Shown here piece by piece: positions 15,537 through 25,526 of a stretch of DNA of 34,716 bases. Numbering within the stretch: position 1 is the stretch's first letter; every line of letters starts with the position of its first letter. A program made the translations under genes and the position numbers. The DNA is taken from the NCBI GenBank assembly GCA_029978085.1, contig JAPOJV010000020.1:1-34716 (forward strand), in the 5' to 3' direction. This DNA comes from a bacterium (lineage in GTDB: Bacteria > Planctomycetota > Planctomycetia > Pirellulales > UBA1268). Under the pieces are notes generated by a model, which was given only the letters and a program-made list of their open reading frames with translations, made no database searches and was not told the origin of the DNA.

Positions 15537-17054
15537 ATGGCTTGCCCGCTGATCTCGCGCCACCGCCTCGCTTCCGCCCGGCTCATCACCGCGGTGTTGA
15601 TCGTATTGGCCGCCTGCACCGGTCGCCCGCTCCACGCCCAGGGCGTGGGTGGCGTGGGGGGTGGCATGGGCGGCGGCATGCAGCAGGGCGGTGGGATGGG
15701 CGGCGGCATGGGCCCAGGCGGCGTGGGTGGTGGCATGGGCCCGGGCGGCATGGGCGGCTTCGGCGGCTTCGGGCAAGCGTCAGGTGTGCTCGTCGATGCC
15801 AACGGCGTGCTGCGGATGCACAGCGTGGCCGATGCCGCGCTCTCGCTGGAACGGCGGAAGGCGGCCGTGGCCGCGTTTGACGGCGACCTGAAGAAGAGCT
15901 CGAAACTCCGCAAGGTGGCCCTCTCGCGGCTCGAGGCCGAGGTGCGGAAGGCGATCGAGGATGGCCGCGGCGTGCCGGATGCGCTCGAGAAGCTCGCGGG
16001 CCTCACGCGGGTGCAGTATGTGTTCGTCTACCCCGCCGAGGATGGCACGCCAGGCGAGATCGTGATCGCCGGCCCGGCCGAGCCCTGGATCGTCGATGCC
16101 ACCGGCCGCGTCCGCGGCGTCGAAACCGGCTGGCCGACCGTGCTGCTCGAAGATCTGGCCGCCGCGATCCGCGGCTTCGCGCCGGGCCAGCCGCAGGATC
16201 GCCAGATCGGCTGCTCGATCGATCCCAAGCCCGAGGGCCTCGCCGCCATGCAGGCCTACCTCAAGAAGGTCGGCCGCGTGAATCCGAAGGGGGGCGCCGA
16301 CGCCATCATTGGCGGCATGAAGGACGCGCTCGGCACGCAGACGGTGAGCGTGTTCGGCGTGTCTCCCGCCACGCACTTCGCCCAGGTGCTCGTGGAGGCC
16401 GACTATCGGATGAAGCTGATCGGCATCGGCCTCGAGCCAGCCCCCGTGAAGATGAAGACGTGGGTCGAGCTCACCAGCGGCGGCGCCGGCCAGAACGCCC
16501 TGCAGCGGTGGTACTTCGTGCCCGACTACCAGTGCGTGAAGCTGGCCGAAGATGACCTCGCGATCCAGCTCGTGGGCCAGGGCGTGAAGCTCTGCGGGGC
16601 CGACGAGGTGGTGATGCCCGACGGCCGCCGGCTCGACGCCAACCGGGCCGACGGCGCCAGCCGCTCGTTCACGCAAACCTTCACGAAGAAGTATCCCGAG
16701 ATCGCGGCCCGCAACCCCGTATATGCCCAGCTCCGCACGCTCATCGACCTCGCCGTCGTGGCCGCCTACATGCAGGAGCACGACGCCTACGGCAAGGCCC
16801 AGTGGAGCGCCGACACGCTCCGTGACGAGCAGTCCTACCGGATCGAGCGGATCGCGACGCCCCGCGAGGTGGAAACGGCGATCAATGCCGTGTGGCGGGG
16901 CAGCAAGCTGATCACGCCGATCGGCGGCGGAGTGACGTTGCAGCCGCGGATGGCCCTCGATGCGGCGAACCTGCTGCTCGACGACACGGGCGAAGTGGCT
17001 GCCACGCGTGCCGCCGCGAAGGATCTGCCAGCCGGCCGCTGGTGGTGGGACTGA
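15537..17054 (+). CDS. Secreted DUF1598-type protein
   Basis: The protein has 505 residues from the ATG at 15537, chosen because it places a signal peptide at the N terminus (about 1-35, ending PLHAQ); the frame stays open to a GTG at 15456. A Gly/Met-rich low-complexity segment (about 36-80) follows. The rest matches my recollection of DUF1598, a planctomycete family: VQYVFVYP, IVIAGPAEPW, HFAQVLVEADYRMK, WYFVPDYQCVK and FTKKYPEIAARNPVYAQL. The last part (IERIATPREVETAINA) may be a helical tail. It is presumably periplasmic or exported. Function is unknown. Its 3' end is followed by an inverted-repeat element shared with the convergent efp gene. Confidence 0.8.
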   Translation: MACPLISRHRLASARLITAVLIVLAACTGRPLHAQGVGGVGGGMGGGMQQGGGMGGGMGPGGVGGGMGPGGMGGFGGFGQASGVLVDANGVLRMHSVADAALSLERRKAAVAAFDGDLKKSSKLRKVALSRLEAEVRKAIEDGRGVPDALEKLAGLTRVQYVFVYPAEDGTPGEIVIAGPAEPWIVDATGRVRGVETGWPTVLLEDLAAAIRGFAPGQPQDRQIGCSIDPKPEGLAAMQAYLKKVGRVNPKGGADAIIGGMKDALGTQTVSVFGVSPATHFAQVLVEADYRMKLIGIGLEPAPVKMKTWVELTSGGAGQNALQRWYFVPDYQCVKLAEDDLAIQLVGQGVKLCGADEVVMPDGRRLDANRADGASRSFTQTFTKKYPEIAARNPVYAQLRTLIDLAVVAAYMQEHDAYGKAQWSADTLRDEQSYRIERIATPREVETAINAVWRGSKLITPIGGGVTLQPRMALDAANLLLDDTGEVAATRAAAKDLPAGRWWWD

Positions 17055-17057
17055 GCG

Positions 17058-17227
17058 GCGACCTCCTGTGGTGGGAGTTCGGGGTTGCCCACACCCCGAG
17101 AGCCGGACGCTCGCTGCGGACATCCTGTCCTGCGCTTGCTCGATGGCGGCTACGCTCTCGGCATCCTGCCTTCGCTTGCCGCCATACGCCGGCTCTCGGG
17201 GTGTGGGCAACCCCTCACGGCGTATTG
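17058..17227. repeat. Terminal-inverted-repeat element, copy 1 (perfect arms)
   Basis: The core 17081-17214 (134 bp) has perfect 26-bp inverted arms (17081-17106 and 17189-17214), left arm starting GGGGTTGCCCACACCCCG. Conserved flanks GACCTCCTGTGG (left) and TCACGGCG (right) extend the unit. The interior has CGGACGCTCGCT, ACATCCTGTCC and GGCATCCTGCC, as in the other three copies. It fills the space between two convergent genes (DUF1598 and efp), so it could end transcription from both sides. No coding frame is present. It could be a MITE-like element or a folded RNA/DNA repeat. Confidence 0.9.
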
Positions 17228-17265
17228 TGGGCGATCACTCGCGACCGTTCCTCGAGGGGCGGCTC

Positions 17266-17835
17266 TTACACCTTCACGCGCTCGAGGTACTCGCCCGTGC
17301 GGGTGTCGACCTTGATCATGTCGCCCTGCTCGATGAACGCGGGCACGATCACGTCGGCGCCCGTTTCGAGCTTCACCGGCTTGGTGAGGTTCGTGGCCGT
17401 GTTGCCCCGCATGGCCGGTTCGGCGTATTCGACCTTGAGCACCATGTGGTTTGGCGGCTCCATCGAGATCGGGTTGCCGTTGTAGAGCAGCATCGAGCAG
17501 ACGGTGCCTTCCTTGATCCACTTCCAGGCGTCGTCGACCTGCTCCTTCGAGAGCTCGTACTGCTCGTAGTTGGCGTTGTCCATGAACACGAACGCCTCGC
17601 CCTGCTTGTAGAGATACTGGGCCTCGATCGTGGAGATATCGGCCGCGTCGAGCGAGTCGCCGCTCTTGTAGGTGCGGTCGAGCACCGTATTGCGGAGCAG
17701 GTTGCGAAGCTTGCACTTGTAGAGCGCCTGCCCCTTGCCCGGCTTCACGAAGTTGCACTCGATCATGATGTAGGGGTCGCCGTCGATCTGAACCTTGAGA
17801 CCCTTCTTGAATTCGCTCGTGTTGTAGGCAGGCAC
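17266..17835 (-). CDS. efp: Translation elongation factor P
   Basis: This 189-residue protein relieves ribosome stalling at polyproline stretches. The N-terminal KOW-like domain carries the loop KPGKGQA with Lys34, the residue that EpmA/EpmB beta-lysylate in E. coli. Two OB domains follow, ending in the typical TGADVIVPAFIEQGDMIKVDTRTGEYLERVKV pattern. The start is GTG at 17835, giving the usual VPAYNTSEFKKGL beginning and standard length; no nearby in-frame ATG fits. The epmB gene starts 117 bp away on the opposite strand, so EF-P and its modifying enzyme share one control region. EF-P is expected to be lysine-modified here, though an EpmA ligase is not in the window. Confidence 0.96.
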   Translation of the reverse strand: MPAYNTSEFKKGLKVQIDGDPYIMIECNFVKPGKGQALYKCKLRNLLRNTVLDRTYKSGDSLDAADISTIEAQYLYKQGEAFVFMDNANYEQYELSKEQVDDAWKWIKEGTVCSMLLYNGNPISMEPPNHMVLKVEYAEPAMRGNTATNLTKPVKLETGADVIVPAFIEQGDMIKVDTRTGEYLERVKV

Positions 17836-17952
17836 GGGGGCACCCCTGGGGACGGTTGTTTCTCTTTCGCGACCCGCCGCCGTATCCTTGACGTTCCGCG
17901 GGCGAAGGCCGACAAGAGTGGCCCAGCCCCCGCGGCCTGTCAACCGCTTCCC
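17836..17952. promoter_or_regulatory. Shared control region of efp and epmB
   Basis: These 117 bp separate the divergent starts of efp and epmB. A TTGACG occurs at about 17888-17893 reading toward epmB, but no matching -10 follows at the normal spacing. Nothing else is recognisable. Coordinate expression is inferred from geometry. Confidence 0.4.
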
Positions 17953-18996
17953 ATGCACGCCACGCCCCACGCCGTGTCGCCCCCCGCGCCCGCGGCCGCG
18001 CCGCGGGCCACCGATCGAGGTGCAGACACGGCCCCCTGGCAGCGTGAACTCGCCCGCGCCATTCGCGATCCCGCCGACCTCTGCCGCGCCCTGGGACTCG
18101 ATCCGGCCCTCGCGACCGCCGCTCCGGCCGGATTCCCGCTGCTCGTGCCCCGGCCGTTCGTGGCCCGGATGGAGCACGGCAACCCGCACGATCCGCTGCT
18201 GCGACAGGTGCTGCCGGTCGGGGCCGAAGCGGTCGAACAGTCCGGCTTCACCGCCGACCCGCTCCACGAGGCGGCGGCTCTCGCGGCACCGGGACTCGTG
18301 CAAAAGTACGCCGGCCGCGCACTCGTGCTCGTGTCGGGAGCCTGTGCCGTCCACTGCCGCTACTGCTTTCGCCGTGAGTTTCCCTACGCGGAACATGGCG
18401 CCACGCTGGCGGGCACGGAGGCGGCGGTGGAGGCGATCGCCGCGGACGAGACGCTCACCGAGGCGATCCTCTCCGGCGGCGATCCCCTCATGGCAGACGA
18501 CGCCCGGCTTGCCGCGCTCGTGCGGCGGCTCGACGCGATCCCGCACTTGCGGCGACTGAGGATCCACACGCGGCTCCCGATCGTGCTGCCCGAGCGGGTG
18601 ACCGACGCCCTCGTGGCAACGCTCGCGGCGAGCCGGCTCACGATCGTGGTGGTCGTCCACGCAAACCATCCGGCCGAACTCGACGACGCCGTGGCGGTGG
18701 CGCTCCGGCGACTCGCTGCGGCGCCGGCCCTGCTGCTCAACCAGGCCGTGCTCTTGGCCGGCGTGAACGACTCGGCGGCGGCGCTCCGCGGTCTCTCGGA
18801 GCGGCTCGTCGACATCGGCGTGCTGCCGTATTACCTCCACCTGCTCGACCGCGTCCGGGGGGCCGGGCACTTCGAGGTGCCGGAGGCCCGCGGCCTCGAA
18901 CTGCATCGCCAGCTCCGCGACACGCTGCCCGGCTATGCCGTGCCCCGGCTCGCCCGCGAACTCCCCGGCGAGCCGGCGAAGGTGTGGATTGCATGA
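17953..18996 (+). CDS. epmB: EF-P (R)-beta-lysylation enzyme EpmB, lysine 2,3-aminomutase family
   Basis: This 347-residue radical-SAM, PLP-dependent enzyme makes (R)-beta-lysine for attachment to EF-P. Features that match E. coli EpmB along its length are WQRELARAIRDP at the start, ARMEHGNPHDPLLRQVLP, the 4Fe-4S motif C131-x3-C135-x2-C138 (GACAVHCRYCFRREFPY), SGGDPLM, RIHTRLPIVLPERV, LLNQAVLL, PYYLHLLDRVRGAGHF and VPRLARELPGEPAK. The final motif places Lys343 where EpmB carries its PLP lysine. It lacks the zinc-binding C-terminal extension of catabolic lysine aminomutases, which supports EpmB over KamA. It is divergent from efp. The first 25 residues or so are an Ala/Pro-rich extension. Confidence 0.93.
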   Translation: MHATPHAVSPPAPAAAPRATDRGADTAPWQRELARAIRDPADLCRALGLDPALATAAPAGFPLLVPRPFVARMEHGNPHDPLLRQVLPVGAEAVEQSGFTADPLHEAAALAAPGLVQKYAGRALVLVSGACAVHCRYCFRREFPYAEHGATLAGTEAAVEAIAADETLTEAILSGGDPLMADDARLAALVRRLDAIPHLRRLRIHTRLPIVLPERVTDALVATLAASRLTIVVVVHANHPAELDDAVAVALRRLAAAPALLLNQAVLLAGVNDSAAALRGLSERLVDIGVLPYYLHLLDRVRGAGHFEVPEARGLELHRQLRDTLPGYAVPRLARELPGEPAKVWIA

Positions 18997-19017
18997 CCAC
19001 CAGAGGGGTGATGCTGC

Positions 19018-19023
19018 TAGAAT
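19018..19023 (+). promoter_or_regulatory. Candidate -10 box (TAGAAT) for the stress-protein gene
   Basis: TAGAAT lies 31 nt before the ATG at 19055, in the gap after epmB, preceded by GC as in several other boxes in the window (GCTAGAAT, GCTAGACT, GCTAAACT). No good -35. The gene may have its own promoter. Confidence 0.35.
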
Positions 19024-19054
19024 CCGTTCGCTCGCTTCCTTGGAGATTGCTCGC

Positions 19055-19951
19055 ATGAAGATTCTCGTCGCCGTCGATGGTTCGCCGAAGTCGCTCGATG
19101 CCGTGCGGCTCGTGGCCCGACTCGTCGATCCCGCTGCCGATTCGGTGGCGGTCTATTTCTCGAGGCTCGAACTCGAGCGGCAGCTCCCGGGCAAGTCGCA
19201 TGCGGTGATCGACGGCGCGATCGCGGCCGTGCGGGAGGAGGCCTGGAAGCTGTTGCCCTCCGGCTTCGCCCGCGAGCCTGATCTGATCACCGATTCCCAG
19301 ACCGCGGCCGTCGGCATCCTCGACGCCGCCACGCGGTCGCAGGCCGACCTGCTCGTGGTGGGGGCCCGCGGCCACGGTGCGATCGAGAGTTTTCTGCTCG
19401 GCAGCGTGTCACGGGCGGTCGTGCATGGCGCCCACCTGCCCGTACTCGTGGCCCGTGCAGCGCCTCCGGCGGGCCGTGGGCTGAGGGTGCTCGTGGGCCA
19501 TCATCCTGCGAGTGCCACGAACGTGGCGGCGGTCGTGCAGAAGCTCCACTGGCCCGCCGACACCGCGGGCCGCGTGATCGGCGTGACGGAGTCGATGCTC
19601 GCCGGCCCCGTGCCGGCCTGGGTAAAGGAGCGGGTGCGGGATCCCGATACGGCCGCGATCGCCGCGGCCTGGCAGCACGAGCACGACGACGAAGTGGCGG
19701 CCCTCGGCGGCACGCTCAAGACGTTTCAGGGCACGCTGCCCGCACCCTTCCGTGGGCACGACCCGATCGTGGCCCAGGGCAATCCGGGCGAGAAGATCCT
19801 CGAGCGAGTGAAGGCCGATGGCACCGATCTCGTGATCGTGGGCCGCACACCGACCGACGCCCTCTCACGCTGGCTGCTCGGCAGCACGTCGGAGGCCGTG
19901 CTCACCCACGCCGCCGCCAGCGTCCTGCTCGTGCCGGTCGAGAAGAAGTAG
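19055..19951 (+). CDS. Tandem-domain universal stress protein (UspA family)
   Basis: The protein has 298 residues in two Usp domains. The first (about 1-140) starts MKILVAVDGSPKSLDAV and has the ATP-binding loop GARGHGAIESFLLGSVS, the classical G-2x-G-9x-G-S pattern, so it probably binds ATP. The second (about 145-298) ends VIVGRTPTDALSRWLLGSTSEAVL...VLLVPV; its loop has lost the second Gly, so ATP binding there is doubtful. Tandem Usp proteins are cytoplasmic and respond to energy or envelope stress; the exact role is not shown. A likely promoter sits between epmB and this gene. Confidence 0.9.
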   Translation: MKILVAVDGSPKSLDAVRLVARLVDPAADSVAVYFSRLELERQLPGKSHAVIDGAIAAVREEAWKLLPSGFAREPDLITDSQTAAVGILDAATRSQADLLVVGARGHGAIESFLLGSVSRAVVHGAHLPVLVARAAPPAGRGLRVLVGHHPASATNVAAVVQKLHWPADTAGRVIGVTESMLAGPVPAWVKERVRDPDTAAIAAAWQHEHDDEVAALGGTLKTFQGTLPAPFRGHDPIVAQGNPGEKILERVKADGTDLVIVGRTPTDALSRWLLGSTSEAVLTHAAASVLLVPVEKK

Positions 19952-19967
19952 GACGGGCTTTTCACCG

Positions 19968-20130
19968 TAGTCCGCACACTCCGCCCGTAGTCCGCACACT
20001 CCGTGTGCGGTTTGGGGTGTGAAGGCCGGATCGCGGGCTATTCGTGTGGCGGTTCGCGGGCCTGCGGGGGAATAGTGCGGGCCTGCGGTGTTTTCACCGT
20101 GGGCCACATGCGGAGCATGTGGACTACGGG
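19968..20130. repeat. Pair of CTCCG-loop hairpins in inverted orientation
   Basis: A partial copy CCGTAGTCCGCACACTCCG (19968-19986) is followed by the full hairpin CCGCACA-CTCCG-TGTGCGG (19992-20010). After 93 nt there is an inverted copy, CCACATG-CGGAG-CATGTGG (20104-20122), ended by GGACTACGG, the complement of the leading CCGTAGTCC. Two REP-like units facing each other form a REPIN-like structure. It sits between the 3' ends of two convergent genes (stress protein and kdsB). The stems differ in sequence between units but stay paired. Confidence 0.85.
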
Positions 20131-20136
20131 GGGCGA

Positions 20137-20943
20137 CTACGACGCGCGGCACCGGGCCACGAACGCCGCGTAGTCCTTCGGCGTGTCGATGCCGCGAGCC
20201 GCGTGGCTGATCGCCGCGGCCGCGATCGGGACGCCCGCCTCGATGGCCCGCAGCTGCTCGAGGCTCTCGTGCACGGCCAGCCGCGATTCGGGCAACGAGT
20301 TCCACGCTTCGAGCGTGCTCCTCCGATAGGCGTAGAGACCGACGTGTTGCCAGTAGAGCGGCGGCTCGGCCGCCAGCAGCGACTCCGACCAGTCACGGGC
20401 CGCAGGCACCGCCGCCCGACTGAAGTAGATCGCCCGCCAGGCTCCCGCCACGATCGGCCCGACCACGTCGTCCTCGGCCGGCTCGCGCCGCCAGGGCGTG
20501 AGCACGGCCTTCACGGCGGCAGGATCCTGGAGATCGTCGGCTCGGCGGAGCGGCGTGACGAGCGTGGCAATGCCCGCCTCGGGGCAGCGGTCGAGCAGAT
20601 CGATGGCGGCGTCGATCGCGTCGGCGGTGATCTCCGGCTCGTCCCCCTGCACGTTGACGATGATCGACGCCTCGGCGAGATGCGGCAGCGCCTCGACGAT
20701 GCGGGCTGTGCCGCTCGGCGCATCCGGCGAGGTCATGATCGCCTCGCCGCCGAACCCGCGGACGGCCGTGGCGATCTCGTCACTGTCGGTGGCGACGACC
20801 ACGCGGGAGGCCCGCCGCGAGCGGCCGGCGGCCCGCCAGGTGTGTTCGATCAGCGGCTTGCCCGTCTCGGCGAGCAGCATCTTGCGCGGCAGCCGCGTGC
20901 TCGACAGCCGCGCGGGGATCACGATCAGGGCAGGGGTGGCCAT
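20137..20943 (-). CDS. kdsB: 3-deoxy-manno-octulosonate cytidylyltransferase
   Basis: This 268-residue cytoplasmic enzyme makes CMP-KDO from KDO and CTP for lipopolysaccharide core synthesis. Seen motifs are VIPARLSSTRLPRKML (nucleotide-binding start), VVVATDSDEIA, SGTARIVEAL, VNVQGDEPEI, RAIYFSRAAVP, HVGLYAYRRSTLEAW, LEQLRAIEAGVPI and GIDTPKDYAAF, the typical C-terminal signature. It is slightly longer than E. coli KdsB. The gene implies an LPS-type outer membrane. A TACACT box lies 8 nt before the ATG and no ribosome site is seen, so the transcript may be leaderless. Confidence 0.95.
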   Translation of the reverse strand: MATPALIVIPARLSSTRLPRKMLLAETGKPLIEHTWRAAGRSRRASRVVVATDSDEIATAVRGFGGEAIMTSPDAPSGTARIVEALPHLAEASIIVNVQGDEPEITADAIDAAIDLLDRCPEAGIATLVTPLRRADDLQDPAAVKAVLTPWRREPAEDDVVGPIVAGAWRAIYFSRAAVPAARDWSESLLAAEPPLYWQHVGLYAYRRSTLEAWNSLPESRLAVHESLEQLRAIEAGVPIAAAAISHAARGIDTPKDYAAFVARCRAS

Positions 20944-20957
20944 GGCGTGGAAGTGTA
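20944..20957 (-). promoter_or_regulatory. Candidate -10 box close to the kdsB start
   Basis: On the minus strand TACACT is followed by 8 nt and then ATG. No Shine-Dalgarno lies between. Leaderless transcription is suggested; no clear -35 is seen. Confidence 0.35.
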
Positions 20958-20977
20958 CGCAAATCGCGGAACTGGAG

Positions 20978-21024
20978 GCCTGTCACGCCGTGACAGGCTG
21001 GCTTTCCGGTCACGGCGTGACCGG
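20978..21024. repeat. Two GTCAC/GTGAC palindromes between aroG and kdsB
   Basis: GCCTGTCAC-GCC-GTGACAGGC (20978-20998) and CCGGTCAC-GGC-GTGACCGG (21006-21024) are perfect hairpins or palindromes sharing the GTCAC..GTGAC core with the array at 1-197. Outer pairs differ between copies but stay complementary. They lie between the stop of the upstream DAHP synthase gene and the start of kdsB, so they could end the first transcript or bind a regulator of kdsB. Confidence 0.85.
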
Positions 21025-21041
21025 GCTACTGCGTGGCGGGC

Positions 21042-23889
<2,848 letters not shown>

Positions 23890-23941
23890 CGCGGGCCGCA
23901 CGACCCTGAGGCTGATCATGTCTTCTGGTGGGCGCCGCCTC

Positions 23942-24071
23942 GGGGTTGCCCACGCCCCATCGCCGGACGCTCGCTCCGGCATCCATGCCTTCGCTCGCTC
24001 GATGCTGACTGCGCTCCGGCATCCTGCCTGCGCTGGTCAGCAACGCCGGCTCTCGGGGCATGGGCAACCCC
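23942..24071. repeat. Terminal-inverted-repeat element, copy 2
   Basis: 130 bp. Left arm GGGGTTGCCCACGCCCC (23942 on) and right arm GGGGCATGGGCAACCCC (ending 24071) pair except for one C-A mismatch. The interior repeats CGGACGCTCGCT and GGCATCCTGCC. Its flanks do not match the extended flanks of the other three copies. It lies 53 nt past the pyrG stop. Confidence 0.85.
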
Positions 24072-24187
24072 GAGGCTCCCTCTACTCATTCTCACGGGGA
24101 GGTGGCGGAATCGGCGGAAGCTCGACGAGCGTTGGAGATCGCGACCTTCTGGGGAATGAACCGCCGTAGGTCGTGAAAGGAGCGAGC

Positions 24188-24214
24188 TCCTCCGCGAGGA
24201 GACTTCTGCCGTTC
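24188..24214. repeat. Hairpin followed by the GAGACTTCTGCCGTTC tag (two copies in window)
   Basis: A CTCCTC/GAGGAG stem is followed directly by GAGACTTCTGCCGTTC. The other copy (2249-2288) also has a GC hairpin, of different sequence, just before the same tag. Function is unknown. Confidence 0.5.
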
Positions 24215-24230
24215 CGCCGCCGGCTTCGGC

Positions 24231-24236
24231 TAAACT
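24231..24236 (+). promoter_or_regulatory. Candidate -10 box (TAAACT) for the DUF1844/folD run
   Basis: TAAACT lies 28 nt before the ATG at 24265 in a GCTAAACT context like other boxes in the window. No good -35. It would drive three tightly packed genes. Confidence 0.35.
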
Positions 24237-24264
24237 AAGGCGATCCCACTCAGCGAGATAACGC

Positions 24265-24543
24265 ATGACTTCAGACGACCTCACACCCGAACAGCAAGGC
24301 CCGCCGGCGACGTTCGACTTCCTGATTCACACGCTGTTCACCCAGGCGCTCATGGCCCTGGGGCGGATTCCCAATCCGATTACGAACAAGACGCACAAGA
24401 ATCTGGCCACCGCACGGCACTTCGTCGATACGCTCAAGATGCTCGAGCAGAAGACGGCCGGAAACCTCACCGAGGAGGAGCGGCGGGTGCTCGAAGAGAT
24501 GCAGCACCAGCTGCGGATGCAGATCCTGGCCGAGAAGGAATAG
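24265..24543 (+). CDS. DUF1844-family protein
   Basis: This 92-residue cytoplasmic protein is typical of DUF1844: TFDFLIHTLFTQALMALGRIPNP near the N terminus, then NLATARHFVDTLKMLEQKTAGNLTEEE and a helical end. It contains no catalytic motif. Members are widespread in bacteria that carry folate or central metabolism genes nearby, but no function is established to my knowledge. The next gene starts 5 nt after its stop. Confidence 0.85.
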   Translation: MTSDDLTPEQQGPPATFDFLIHTLFTQALMALGRIPNPITNKTHKNLATARHFVDTLKMLEQKTAGNLTEEERRVLEEMQHQLRMQILAEKE

Positions 24544-24548
24544 CGTCG

Positions 24549-25526
24549 ATGCCGTATCTGGCTGTCATCGCGTTCGTGCTCGGCATCGGTGCCGGCGCCG
24601 GAGACGTGCGGCTCGAGCGGCATGACGACCGGGTGGACGTGACGATCGACGGGAAGCCGTTCACGTCGTATCGGTTCACCGGCCACTGCAAGCCGATCCT
24701 GTTTCCGATCCTGAGCCCGGCCGGCACGGGGCTGACCCGGCAGTGGCCGATGGTGAAGGGAGTGGCCGGGGAACCGCACGATCATCCTCATCACGAGTCG
24801 CTCTGGTTCATGCACGGCAAGGTGAACGGGCTCGATTTTTGGCTGTCGCATCCGGAGGCCGGAAAGCCCGATCACCGCACCGGCCCGAGAGTGGAGCAGA
24901 CGAAGCTCGCGATGAGCGAGCCGGGGCAGCCGGCGGTGATCGAGACGGAGAACCGGTGGGTGAAGGCCGATGGCACGGTCGTATGCACCGACACGCGGCG
25001 ACTCGAGTTCGCCGGCGACGAGCAGGCGCGGTCGATTGACGTCGTGATCACGATCCGGGCCGACCACGGCCCCGTCACGTTCGGGGACACAAAGGAAGGC
25101 ACGATGGGGCTGCGGGTGCATCCGGCCCTGCAGTTGAAGAATGTGCATGGTTCGACAGGCGCAGCGGGGCGGATCACCGATTCGGAGGGCCGCACTGATG
25201 CCGATGTGTGGGGCAAGGCGGCGCGGTGGGTCGATTACTCGGGGCCGGTCGAGGGGCAGGTGCAGGGGGTGGCGATTCTCGATCATCCGGCCAACCTGAG
25301 GCATCCCGCCCGCTGGCACGCCCGCGACTACGGGCTCGTGGCGGCGAACCCCTTCGGCCTGCATGATTTCACCGGCGCTCCCTCGGGAGCCGGCGACCAT
25401 ACGATTCCGGCGGGCGAGTCGCTGACGCTGCGATACCGCTTCGTGTTTCACCTCGGCGACGCGGCGGCCGCGGCGATCGAGGACCGCTGGAAGGCCTGGG
25501 CCGTCTCCGTGAAGAGCTCTGAATGA
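24549..25526 (+). CDS. PmoA-like (DUF6807) exported protein
   Basis: The protein has 325 residues. A short hydrophobic N terminus (about 1-18, MPYLAVIAFVLGIGAGAG) suggests export. The body matches the PmoA-like family frequent in planctomycetes: PILFPILSPAG, HPHHESLWFMHGKVNGLDFW, GLRVHPALQL and NPFGLHDFTG. The His cluster DHPHHES could bind metal. Despite the name, this family is not a methane monooxygenase subunit; its role is unproven, and carbohydrate-related roles have been suggested for it. Its stop overlaps the folD start (ATGA), implying coupling, although the two functions have no obvious link. Confidence 0.8.
   Translation: MPYLAVIAFVLGIGAGAGDVRLERHDDRVDVTIDGKPFTSYRFTGHCKPILFPILSPAGTGLTRQWPMVKGVAGEPHDHPHHESLWFMHGKVNGLDFWLSHPEAGKPDHRTGPRVEQTKLAMSEPGQPAVIETENRWVKADGTVVCTDTRRLEFAGDEQARSIDVVITIRADHGPVTFGDTKEGTMGLRVHPALQLKNVHGSTGAAGRITDSEGRTDADVWGKAARWVDYSGPVEGQVQGVAILDHPANLRHPARWHARDYGLVAANPFGLHDFTGAPSGAGDHTIPAGESLTLRYRFVFHLGDAAAAAIEDRWKAWAVSVKSSE

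Larger units (their letters stand above)
23890..24264. other. 375-bp intergenic region after pyrG
   Basis: It contains the inverted-repeat element at 23942-24071, a CTCCTC-CGC-GAGGAG hairpin at 24188-24202, the 16-mer GAGACTTCTGCCGTTC at 24199-24214 (also at 2273-2288), and a TAAACT box at 24231-24236 that may be the -10 of the DUF1844 gene. No coding frame is believable. Confidence 0.6.

Noticed and set aside
17953-18996. Catabolic lysine 2,3-aminomutase (KamA)
   Set aside because: The N-terminal and C-terminal motifs follow EpmB, the long zinc-binding C-terminal extension of KamA is missing, and the gene sits beside efp.
24101-24180. tRNA-Leu-like start (GGTGGCGGAATCGGC)
   Set aside because: After the D-arm-like bases no anticodon stem, T arm or matching acceptor end can be formed. 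A chance match or a very old remnant.
24549-25526. Methane monooxygenase subunit
   Set aside because: The PmoA-like label is a family name only. The protein is exported, lacks the multiple membrane helices of true PmoA, and no pmoB or pmoC is present.
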